63,139 nucleotides of DNA, taken from NCBI RefSeq assembly GCF_000091045.1, contig NC_006693.1, forward strand, positions 1,131,162 through 1,194,300, given 5' to 3'. A model generated the notes under the pieces. The model did no database searches. It was not told where the DNA came from and was given only the letters and a program-made list of their open reading frames with translations. Below, in pieces: positions 22,750-33,900 of this stretch. The stretch's first letter is position 1. The number at the start of each line of letters is the position of its first letter. The translations under genes were made by a program, and so were the position numbers. Origin of the DNA: Cryptococcus deneoformans JEC21. Its lineage: Eukaryota > Basidiomycota > Tremellomycetes > Tremellales > Cryptococcaceae.

Positions 22750-23560
22750 GGTGGCGTTTGTTGGTGATCTAAAGGGTGGATAGTTTTGAGGGCTTAATAG
22801 ACTTAGCGGTAGATAACTCGGGATTACTTGATTAGCTTGGGAAGACAAGATGGGAACAGACGCGACGTGAGGCATTATATACGCGAAGGAAGGAAAGAAT
22901 AGACGGCAGGCTATCGACGGTTTGTTGTTGATCTGCCAAGACCCGCCATCTCTAGTGCTCGCCGCCCCTGAACCCCGCCGGTGCCCCGGTGGAGATCCAC
23001 TGAAAGAGGGACCTGGTGCCTGAACTTTAGTGGGCGGAACCCCACGGGATTTTTCCTGAATAAGGCGGGGCAACTGTGGGGCTCGCAGAACACCCTCCGG
23101 TCCCGAAGTAAGCGCCAAAACTCGAAAGAGTCGACAAAGCATGATCAGAAAGCCAGGACCCTAACGGTATCTCGCGGCTTGAACTCTGTATTTTATTAGC
23201 TAGCGATGGATCTGATCATGGGAGGTAACATTTGCTGTTAGGGAAATGTCTAAGCGATGACGGTTAAACACTTACAAAGGCACGTGCTGTTCATCTTATC
23301 AGTAACCGCTGCTGGGGTTATCCACCTCAGCTTCTTCTCACACATTATAGATCGATGTCCAGGTCCTTCCTCCACTGATCTCACGTCCGTCTACATCCGC
23401 GGTCTTTTTTGGTAACCAACAATGATTATCTCAATCAGAAGAATTGTATTCGCACTACATCTGGAGATGGATAGTCTCGCACGGTCCGATCCGGTCAGGA
23501 TACCAAAGATAAACCAAAGCGGATGTCATGGGTGGGTAGGTGGGATGTAGGAGAAATGAT
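22750..23560 (-). promoter_or_regulatory. Upstream region of the Dal5-like permease with GATA motifs
   Basis: A TATA-like element (TATATAAT on the minus strand, about 22,874-22,881) lies ~125 bp upstream of the ATG. GATAA/TTATC motifs occur at about 22,811, 23,296, 23,318 and 23,508. GATA factors control nitrogen-source permeases in fungi, so nitrogen repression is a reasonable inference. The run CACGTG near 23,281 is a possible bZIP/bHLH site. Confidence 0.4.
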
Positions 23561-24164
23561 AAATTGTAGGTCTTGCACTAGCATCCTAGCGTAAAATGAA
23601 AATTAAGCTTGAGGTGCATAAAGATTGAACAGAGATTAGGCAGCTAAGTAATGGGTCATAGGTGAGATTAGCTAGTTGGACAGGGGGTGTCCACTTTCTT
23701 TCGGACCCATCTTTCTTTCCCCCCCCCATTCCCAAAAGTGTAGCAGGTTTCTTTGCATCGAGTCCCTTTACAAACAGACACTCGTGCACCAAGCACCAAA
23801 CGCCGGGTCAACGGCAAGTCTTTTAATTAATTAAGAATAAGAATAACGAGTAATAATGTCCAGACAGGAAGGGCATATCAGGGCTATAGCAGGCCTTTGA
23901 AAAAGTAGCCATGATCGTTCAACGTTCATACCTTCTCGCGACTCGTTCCTAGCGACAGCCCAGATGTTTTTTCTTCTTCTCGCGGCTCAAGGTCCGTCCG
24001 TCCGTCGTCCGTTCCACGAACTTCAAACAGGCGTCTGCTTGGCTTTCTTCATTACTTTAATAACCATTAATACACTGTATGCATGTATGCACTCTATTTT
24101 CTCATTAAATGCTCCAAGACTGTCGTATAGTAAGAGTATGACACGCGGCAATTCACGGGCTATT

Positions 24165-24270
24165 TGTCTGACTTGGCATTCGTTTTTATGTACCTGGCTT
24201 GGCGTGCACATTTTTACCTGGCTTGCGTGGCATCTTCTTATTTACCTGACTTGCGTGCGTGCATCTTTTT
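24165..24270 (+). repeat. Diverged ~26-nt tandem repeat, about four copies
   Basis: Four head-to-tail copies built on the core (TAC)CTGGCTTGCGTG followed by a T-rich tail: 24,165-24,190, 24,191-24,214, 24,215-24,242 and 24,243-24,270. The copies differ by small substitutions and by a CGTG expansion. Confidence 0.55.
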
Positions 24271-25249
24271 GACCGAAAGAACGGTCGCCCCCAATAATCT
24301 TCGTCATCTCTGGCTAAAGACGGTATTCAGGTTTCAATCTTCAAATTCCAGTTACAGTTATGCGAGTGGCAAAAAGTCGGTACTGCTCAAAGCGAAGGAA
24401 AGATCTTGAAGAGTGTAAAATGTAAACGATCTGTTTTTGAGCCATATTAACGTGTAAACATCTTTCAAACATATGGCATATAAGTACATGGTAGTTGGCG
24501 ATAATAGACTAACGAGATCCGTTGTATCCTATCATGCTATAGATGATCTTCTAGAAAGAGATGCGAAATGATACAGGTTAATTGGACGGCGAGATGAGAT
24601 GTCTTTTTTTTCGGTCGTTTTTTGGATCTTTCTGGATTCTTTTGCTGCCTTCGGCTCACTTTTCCAGCAGATTCGAGTATTGGCAACGCATGTAATCTTG
24701 GTTTTTTTTTCTTTTTTTTTTCCGAATCTGAAATCTCAAGCATGCATGTTCCCCATACTACAGAGCTTTGCTGGTGAAGAATATTGCTCGTCTGTAAATC
24801 AAAAGGGTGTATTATCACGGGTAAGTAGTTAAAGAATATGGCTGGCCAAGGTATGGAAGAGAAAGAACGATTGCGAAATCTGATTTGGGTGCCAGAAGAT
24901 CGACCCTTAGAGAGATCGAGCAAACCTCTCTTACATGGGTGCTGTTACTCATGTCCGAATCTGGACTGTTTCTACAAGACTTAGATGACCTTTTCTTTGT
25001 TGAACGGGAATAATAGAAGAGAAGGGATCAAAACTAATACATAAATTGCGATGTATGAGTGTCTGTATCGAGATTTGTACCAGGAAGATTGATTGTAATT
25101 GATAGTAGTAGGTCTTGACCAGACCATTATGATTATCTTCGACAGGGGTTGACCACCACCATAATTGGGCAGAGCCAACAAATGGGGAGAGCAGCACGAC
25201 TAACTTTCGTCTCGAGTAGCTTTTGTCTTCATGGGTTTTAAGGAGGATA

Positions 25250-25540
25250 GGGAGGAACGAGGGTGGGTGGGAAGAAGAAGACGAATAGGAGGACGAGATA
25301 AAAACAGGGAAGAAGTGGGTTTGGAATATCTAAAAGAGAGGAAGAGGGCGGAAAGGAAGAGAAATAAAGAGGAAAAAGAACCGTCGTGCAAAGGCGTTAA
25401 TGAAAGGAGAGGTCCGAGCAGAGGATGCAGGAAAAGTGTGTGAAGGACGAATCAGCTCGTGGAGCTGGAAAAGATACATAAGCATTAGTCCTTTGAGTAC
25501 ATAAAAAAAAGCATTGCCCCAAGCAGCTTTGTCTTCTCAA
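25250..25540 (+). repeat. Dispersed repeat, copy A
   Basis: Purine-rich ~290-nt segment that aligns by eye with 54,098-54,372. Shared landmarks in order: GAGGAACGAGG-like start, GACGAGA, GAGGATGCAGG, GTGTG, TCAGC, CTGG-AAAGATA-ACAT and CATTGCC. The copies are diverged but collinear over their length. No open frame is preserved between them, so this looks like a nucleotide-level repeat. Confidence 0.6.
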
Positions 25541-26277
25541 ACTCTCTAGTTCAACAACAGCAACGCCTAAAGTGACACCCCTATAAAATGGGAAACCCTG
25601 CATGATTCTGGCAAAGAAAAAGGTCTCAGTCATCGCTGTTGCTCCTTCTTTTTCTTTCTCTCTTGCTCAGGAGTATTCACTTCTATTCTTCTCTCGCGAA
25701 AAACTTGAGATTAGCTTGTTGCGTCATTTACCATGTGGTCTGCGGTGCAATGAATGAAGGCCAGGTCAAAACCTCTTCTCGCCGCCGTCGTCTAAGAGCG
25801 TACCACGTGAAAGCCACGTGTGTTTCATATTTTCATATTCTATTCACAGCCATTTTCCGAACCGGCAGAGTCGTGCAACATATCTGACATGCATCTGGGA
25901 TTTATTTGTGAATTTGAGAGACTTTGGCGCAGGGTGCTTGGTGGAATGGAATGTATAAATAAGTCGTTAGGGCTTATGATATGATTGCTGCGCGCTTCGA
26001 ATTATGGAAGGAGAGTCAAATCCCCGCTGTTGCAGCACGTATTGAATTTCCATCTTACTGTGTTTATTCCTATATTCTCTCTTCTTTTTTGTTACCCCAT
26101 CATCGGAACCCAACACCGCAAACCCGCGGAAAACAGGCAACTTACGTCGACTGAATCGACACAAATCGACCACAGCAAGACCTTTCGGCATAGTCACCGG
26201 TCCACGTACTACGATCCCCGTATATATAGATATCTTTCTCTTGGCGACGTATAATATTCAGCAAATCTCGTTCCAGA

Positions 26278-29200
26278 ATGGCGCTAGAACATCATCAAGA
26301 TGCACAAGAACCACAAGACCAAAGTCCATGGCGCCGGCGCATGTCCCACCCTCTTCCTATCCCCACTTTCCGCCCCAACATCCCCAACATTCCTCACCTC
26401 CGCGCTGCACTTCTCGGATATCTTGGTGAACTTGAGACTGCTCTCCGCCGTAAACTAGGAGACGATCTTTCCGAAGTTGGAGGGGTCTTACATGGTGGTG
26501 GCAACGGTAGCGGAAGGGGGAGGTTGCCATCGGTCTCATTGTCATCTTCTATGTCAACGGAGGACTGGACTACGTCGACTGAGAGTAATGATGAAGATTC
26601 TTACCATGGGTATTCGTCCGCCCTTGCTGGATCTTCTTCGATTTCCGAGGTTCGACAGCGTAACATTGCCACTAACGCCGATAGCAATGGTAGCCCCAGT
26701 GCCAATACCAACGCCAAGGACGATACCACTACAGATCCCTCATCTACAAAAGACAGCTACATCAACCTCCTCAACCACCTTTCCGCTCTTCGCGAAGAAG
26801 CTTCCAATTACCTTCCTTCCTTATCTGTGCACATGCCTCTCTCTATACCTAACCGGCAATGGCTTCGCTCCCTCCCTTCACGACTCTCCATCGTCGACCC
26901 TGGACTGCTTTCTCCTCTCGATAAGGCGAAAATCAAGGACGAGCTTGCAGCCGTGATAGATTTTGAGAGTGGGGCAGTGGAAGGGGCGAGGAAGAGGGTG
27001 GTGGACATGGTTCATGCGATGCTGCCTTCAGAGGATTGGGCGGGGTGGGAGAGGTTGGGATGGGAGGAGCAAGAGTACGGGGATGGGTGGAGACCAGGGG
27101 AATATGGACACAGGCGGACGCGATCAGCATCCCTTGGTCGATCCGGCAAAGGGAAACACAATCAAGACAATGATAGCGACTATCCGATGATGGAAGATGA
27201 AGAACCAGAATACCTTTTCCCCAACCGTACCCCCGCCTCAACCCGCGCACTCGCAAGAAGAAGAGCGGTCAGGTCGAAATCAGTAGGGGCGGCGTCGTTA
27301 CCATTAGTAAAGAGGGCAAGGATGGAGAGGTCGCAGAGCTATGCGTTTGGGTCGTTGGTCAGTTTTAGTCCGGGAAAGACTGTTTCAGAGCCAGTTGAGA
27401 TGGGAAGTGCGGGTGGGAGTGATCGTGAGGATGGGGACGAAGCCAGGGATGAAGATGGTGATGAGGTGGACGAAGTGATGAACGAAGAGGGGAAGGACGA
27501 GGGAGAGTTTATCAGTATATCGTACTTGACCGTAGACTTAAAATCAAGTCTGATTGCTGTGGAAACGACGACAGACCCGTCTGTCGCTGATGGGCTCAGA
27601 AGTTCAGAGGATGGGGGAAAACTGATAACGTACAACGAGTTGCCTGCGATATGGAGAAATAATGAACATATTCGTACTGGCTAGTGAGTGAATTGTCTTC
27701 TCTACTTTCTTCCTTTTTTCTTCTCCCCCCATTCTTTTCCCTTTCCGCCCTCCCAAGTATTAATTTGATATCTGTATGACGCGGAATAATTTTATGCTAA
27801 CGTGCACTGCCCGCCTTGTTAAAATAGCCGATTCATACCTCTACACCTCAAGACGGGGCCTGTGCCGCTTATCAAATCTGCTTTTGCAATACATAACGAA
27901 ACCGGTTCGTACTTCCATTCCTTTTGGCCTTCCCTTTTTCCTTCGCCTTCGCTCTCTCCGTCTTCCTCGCGGACTTGGCCCGCCCACTACCTGAAGTCAA
28001 AAGGTAATAAATATACTGATGTCTCACTCTCTTTTTGATGGCTGTAGTGAATATACATTCGCATTTGATTCCAACGCTTTTCATTTTCGCTTGTATACCC
28101 GTAAGCATTTCGGCTTTTCTCCTTGAAATAAGGCTTCATTCTGCTGAATCTTTGTTTCTTTTTGCCCCGCCTTCGTATCCATCCCATATATTTCTCGCCT
28201 ATCTTCTCCCTTTTTCACAAATCCGCCCGCCTTGCTCCGCTCAAACGTCCCCTTACTTCCCTTCATCTCCTCCGTCCCCCTCTTATGCTTCAATCAACGC
28301 GATTATGCAATAAACAATAACAGTTTATAATATATAATACCCCCCTCCCCGACGCCCACCCACTCGACACAGCAGTAGTGATCGCCTACCTTGTCGCTGC
28401 TATTTCCTGCCTGAGTTCTTCAGCTGGGTGGCATGTGTTGAGCGGGTGTGCGAGTCGAAAGTGGTTTGAGTGGGGAGCTTGTGTGGATTGTAAGTTTTCT
28501 TTTCTGTGTTTTGAAGTGTTGTCGGAGAAGAGGTGGATAGGGATGTTATGAAATAGGAGAAGGGACGAAGGCGGAAAGAAGATACAAGGGGTGGTGATGG
28601 GGATAGGGATGAGAATGACAGATGACAATTGCTGACGCCGTAACTGTTTCATCTTTATTTCATGTCGCGGATCAATAGATATTGGTATATCATGTACGTC
28701 CCCATCTAGTTTTTCCTTCTGTATACCAAAGAGTAAGCTGACGAATGATGTCCCTTCATATCTTTCACTCCCACTCCCAACATTTCTCCCTGCCTCTTTT
28801 CTTCCCGGCTTTCGAACCACGATTTGTCCCCTACTGTTCCCTCCGTCGTTCCACTTCTCCTTAACAATTTTCATCTTTGTCGCTCCCTCGCTTTCTTGCC
28901 TCGTCACTCGCCATTCCTCTCCCTTCCCGCTCCACCATTCTCTCTCGCTTACAATCAATATAACAGGGCTCATAGCAGCATCCTTCGGCACCGTCGTTTA
29001 CAACGGTTTCTACTGCCAACCGAAATTGACATTGTTTTACTGTACGACTAACATGCTATGCGGAGCCTTGGGGTCATATCTGCCTTTTCAGCGATGGTTC
29101 AATGAGAGGCGGAATAAAGTGAGTTTTTTTTTCGTCCTTCCTTTTCTGAGATATTCAAGGGATTTGCTTCGAGAGATTCGACTTGACCCCAAAGAAAGTA

Positions 29201-30173
29201 GGAGGGTGGAAGGAGTTTAGGGATTTTTTGTTTCGTTTTTTTGCGTTGCTGACGCCTGCTTTCGTATTTGTTTAGCATCTGAGAATATCATTCTTTCTTT
29301 TCCTGTGTTTTGCGATGTTTGCGCCGATGGTACACATGTTTGGGCAATATGGATGGCATAAAGCGTCGGCCTTTGTTGGTACGTTCGCCTCTCCCCCCTC
29401 ACTCTACCTCCTCCCATCTCCCTCTCCCTCCTCACCCTTACCAATTATCGTACTTCGTGTCGAATGGATGGCTGACGTTTGGGATGGTCATTGCTCGATC
29501 TGATCTTGCTCTTTGTGTCTTGGACGACATTACGTCTTGAAATATTTTGACATTCGACTTGAAAAATCTTTTCATCACCCTCTTTCATTATCCCTTCCTT
29601 TTGACTAATACACCGTCCCCCCATCACCATTGTATCGTCACATCGTCCATCCATTCCTATCCAATTTTACTTCATTACCCATTATGCTGGTGTTGCGCGC
29701 CACTTTTTGTGGGATCTACAGCCCCATTCATGGTATCCATCGTAGCGTATGTTGTTGGTCTTTTGTTCTACGCGTTTCATTTCCCGGAATGCAAATGGCC
29801 TGGAAAGTTTGATATATGGGGATCTAGTCATCAGGTGCGTTACTTTATCTACAGTAAAATGAAATTGGTGATTGCTGATTTTAACCAAACTTACTTTTTT
29901 CAAACCGTCTATCTTGTCCTCCCTTTCTTTGATATCGATAATGGTGTTCCGCATCCATACCAAATCCATTATACAACTTCCCTTCCTGCTCTCCTCTATT
30001 CTCTTCTCAATAAACAAATACAGCTCTGGCATCTGGGTATCGTCGTCGCCATCGTCCTCCATTATCGAGCTATCTTTGTAGCGCATGGTGTGAAGCATGA
30101 GTATTCTTGTGCGGCGCCAGGTCAGGATATTTCGGTGGCGATGGTTTTGGAGAGGATGATTGGGTGGCGATAA
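26278..30173 (+). CDS. PAQR / haemolysin-III family membrane receptor (Izh3-like)
   Basis: A seven-helix membrane protein of the adiponectin/progestin receptor family. In yeast the Izh members affect zinc and lipid metabolism (family knowledge). The first ~450 residues are a Ser/Asp/Glu-rich cytosolic extension, like the long N-terminus of yeast Izh3. The PAQR core begins ITYNELPAIWRNNEHIRTGY, then AFAIHNETVNIHSHLIPTL (first metal-ligand His motif), AISCLSSSAGWHVLSGC, YNGFYCQPKL, QYGWHKASAF, and near the C-terminus LWHLGIVVAIVLHYRAI with the paired His residues. It ends ERMIGWR at TGA 30171-30173. About eight introns split the core, and all joints were checked for frame. The start ATG follows a TATATATA element by ~55 bp. 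Confidence 0.92.
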
Positions 30174-30999
30174 TGCAGAGATAGAAGCGGGAGATAAGAG
30201 CTGAGAGAGATGAAATGGTCGGGGCCAGGTCGGGGAAGGGTCGTGCGAGTGGATTGAATGGCACTGGATGGTCATGCGTTTCGACTGGATGAAAGCGATG
30301 GCGAAATCATGAGTGTACTTGGATATCTGGTAAAAATGCATCTATTATTATAAATCCCGGGACGGCTGAGGTTGATCAAGCTCACGATATATCTATTTAA
30401 TTAGGCATTATGCGATCTGGAAGGCTAGAGTACCGTTTATTTACAGGTGTGTTGATGCGCCTGTCGGGATTGACTGGATTGAAGTTGGTTTACTATTGAA
30501 CTTGCAATAGTAATAGAAAAGATTAGAAGTTGACATCGAGAAATTTTGTAATGATTTATAATTTTATCTTGTTCAACTTGTCTTTCTTTTCCCTTCCCGA
30601 TAATCCTAATTTAACCAAGTCTCTAACCCACCCTATACCGAATATCAGATTCCGAGCAGCAACCTCATGTCACATTTTCAAACTTCCTGGAAGCCGGGGA
30701 CTTGTTCGATTGAGAAGAAGCAGGATGCGGCCATTGCAATTCTCGGCGAGTGCTACCATCTGTCCTCTTTGATCGATATATGTCTCGTAACTATGCATTA
30801 AAGTGTCTCAACACGTCTCTCCAAGTCCATTTTCACAAGCAATCAACAACATTAAACATCGCCTTTAAGTCATTTTGTATAACTCTATAATTATTTCGCG
30901 CTTCCATATCTCAATATTTGAACATTACGGCACTTGTTTCAAAATCTTCTCCATCTCTCCTTACAACGCATGATATCCCCCCGTATCTTCTCGCCCTAA
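30174..30999. other. Convergent intergenic region, PAQR/arrestin
   Basis: 826 bp between two 3' ends. AT-rich, no recognisable gene. Presumably 3' UTRs. Confidence 0.4.
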
Positions 31000-33900
31000 T
31001 CATTCCATCCGAACCCGTGCTTCGCATCGACCGGAATCGTATCCGCCGACCTCGTATGAACTCTCCCTCGATAATCCCTCATGCCCTACTTCTTCGTCCA
31101 CCTTGTGCAATCCTCCTCCAATCGGAGCCATACCCATTCCAGGCCCCACCCCGTTCATGCCACCGGATGTATACCCCAGTCCGAACGGATCGAGCTTTGG
31201 CGTGCTCATCAAATCCCCGTATGAGGTCGTTGTGCTTTTCGTCGACGCTGGGGAGATTGGAAGACGACCGTTATGGACGAGGGAGTTTCTTGGACTAGCG
31301 GTCGGTGTCGTCGCCGAGGGTGAAGCAGGAAGGCGTTTTGGTACCTTGGGTGTACTTGTGTTTGATTCGGGGGCGTAGATAGGGTCGTAGTCATAGTTGG
31401 AGTTGGAGGAGGAGCCGGAGGATATGGATTGGGTCGAGTGTATGGTAGACGTTGACGTTTGGCGAGGGATAAAAGGTCGCGGTGCGGAGAGAGGTGCTTT
31501 GGATCCGGTTCGATTGGCTCGAGGAGCGAGGGCGGCGGTGTAACTCTTCCGTTTGACGGGCGGCTTCCTCTCCTCCCCTCGATCATTCCTCCATCCGCTC
31601 TCGCCTTCCTTTTCTCGTATCTCTTCCATTCTCTCAACCGTTTGCCTCTCGCTATCCGTTTTCGACAGCCTTAACGGCGGCGACAGCATTGCCGATCCCG
31701 AAACACTAAACTTTCTCAATGCTTCCTCCCTACTCTCCATCTGCGCAATCTTGGTTTTCACGCTGGGCAGCATACTATGGCAGCTTGAAGGCGAGGAAGG
31801 CGTCGAAGATGGGGAGGCATGGATCGAGATTTCGTCGAATGGGATTGGGAGGGTATCGTGTTTGGCCATGGGGTCGTGGTGGTAGTGGTGGTGGTGACCG
31901 CTGACTGAAGAGAAGGGCGAGCGGGGACGAGGGAGGGAGAGGCGGGACATGACTGAATCGGTTGGAGGACGAAGGGAATGAAAAGTAAACGGTGAACCAA
32001 GACCTTGCTCCTGGTCCTGGTCCTGCCCCTGCCGCTGCTGCTGCTGCTGCATTAACCCCCACTCGAGACCGTCCTGCGGGCTTGTGGGGGAGATGAGCGG
32101 GGAGAACGACTGGTACCCACCGCCACCACTTGCAGGCGCGAGGAAATGCAATTGCTGCGCCTCTTCTTCCCCACGCGGGCTCTCCAACCATTTGCCCTCG
32201 GACGACGATGCCGAGTCTGACGCGCGTGGCGAGGCGAGCGGCGGCGGTTGGCTGTTGTGCGGCGACGCGCCGTTTGTCGTTTGGGATTTGGCAGACGTGT
32301 CTGAAGGAGCTCGTTCCATGGGTCTGGAAGAGACGAGCGGGGATTTGGTCGGGCTTGGGTTGCGGTTGCGGTTCGACTGTGGTTTCGGGGTGGGGTTGGA
32401 ATTCGGTTTGGTGGGGCTTGGCTTACGGCTCGTCTTTCTCGGTGAGGGGATGGGCGATTGGGTATTTGGCGCAGGTGAGAGGGGGATCTTGACTTTGAGT
32501 GGTGAACCAGGTGTCGCAAACGAAAACGAATTCTTCTTCTGTACCACTTTTGCTCCTCCCCCTCCGCTGTTCACTTCGGCAACAGACGCCAACGAGCTCG
32601 TCGATTCTTTTTTACTCAACACCGACACCCTCCTCCCCGTCGTCGCTGTCGTTGGTGCTGTCGTTGTCGCTGACATGGATGAAGACGAGACGATCCCAGA
32701 CTTTTTCACAACCCCTTCCAGCCTCTCGTTCAGAGCTTCTCTACTGACTTTTGCGCAAAGGGAGGGGACGCTGCCTGATCGGATAATCGTTTTGGTTGGT
32801 GATTTCGTAGGGGATCGCTGCGCAGCTGGAGCGGCGCTGGAGATGGAGTCGGGGGACGGGGATGGGATAGAGGTGGAAGAAGAAAAAGTGGGGAGGAGCT
32901 GGGGAGGGAGTCGGACGGAGATACGACGTTTGACAGGGTCGAGATGTGTTTCGACGTGTCGATCTTCTCTTTCCTCATCTACCTCTGTCTTTTCTTGGAT
33001 CTCGCTCTCGGCTTTGGTCTCCATGATGATCTCGGGGGCTAGAGCAGGCGGGGCAGGCGGGGCAGACACGACAGGCGACGCAGGCGCAACGGACGATAAT
33101 GCTCGGGAACGGGAATGTGTGGTACGCCGGGGAGTGGCTGTCGGTGTATCCCCCTTGTCTCCTTCGTCCTCGGAGTGAAGGGCGAGTTCATCTTCGTAAC
33201 CCCAAGCGTGGGATTCGTCGTCTCTGTCGGGCTCGTCGGGCTCGTCCTGTTCGTCGTCCGCTTTGAGCTCGTGGGAAGGGTGGGGGATGACTCGTTCTAT
33301 TTCGCGTCTCTCTTCGTCCAGCAGTTCCAGCTCTTGTCCCTGCCCATAGTCTTGCTGGTGCTGGTGTGGGTGCTCGGGGTCAACGTTTTGATCCATCTCG
33401 GTGTTCTGGTCGGTGTAAGGCTGGTAGGGTTGGTGAGACGGAGGGTGTGCATCAACCGAATCGAAATCCCACCCTTCTTCCTCCATCTCCAAAAGCTCTT
33501 CGATACCCCTCTCCACGTCCGGCATGTCCCTCTCGGGCGCAGTGTCCATCCTTGGCAAGTAGGCAGACGGTTCCGGCATGGGCGTCCGCTCGACGTCGAC
33601 GTCTGTTTCGTACGTCCCCTCCATCGTCCCCTCCTGGGTTTGGGCACCCCCCCGGGCATCCGCATCCCATCCCTGAGCAAAAGACATTTTCCGCTCCTCG
33701 TCGTCCCTCTCCATCTCCGCGCGGATGATCATCAGACTCCGCTGTCTGCCCTTTGCGCGATTTTGTGCGCGGGAGATGGTGTCCTGGTTCTCGTCGTCAA
33801 TGTCGAGCTGCGGGTCGTCTTCCGGGTAAGCGTAGGTTTCCGGGCGGGGGGAGAAGCCGGAGAAGGCAGAGAGGTGTGGGGAGCTTGATTGGGCTTGGGC

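Larger units (their letters stand above)
23561..26277. other. Gene-free 2.7 kb with repeats
   Basis: No convincing protein gene. It contains a poly-C run near 23,719, a short diverged tandem repeat at 24,165-24,270, AT-rich stretches, the dispersed repeat at about 25,250-25,540, and the promoter of the PAQR gene with a TATATATA element near 26,220. Open frames here start at non-ATG codons or are shorter than 100 residues without family resemblance. Confidence 0.45.
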
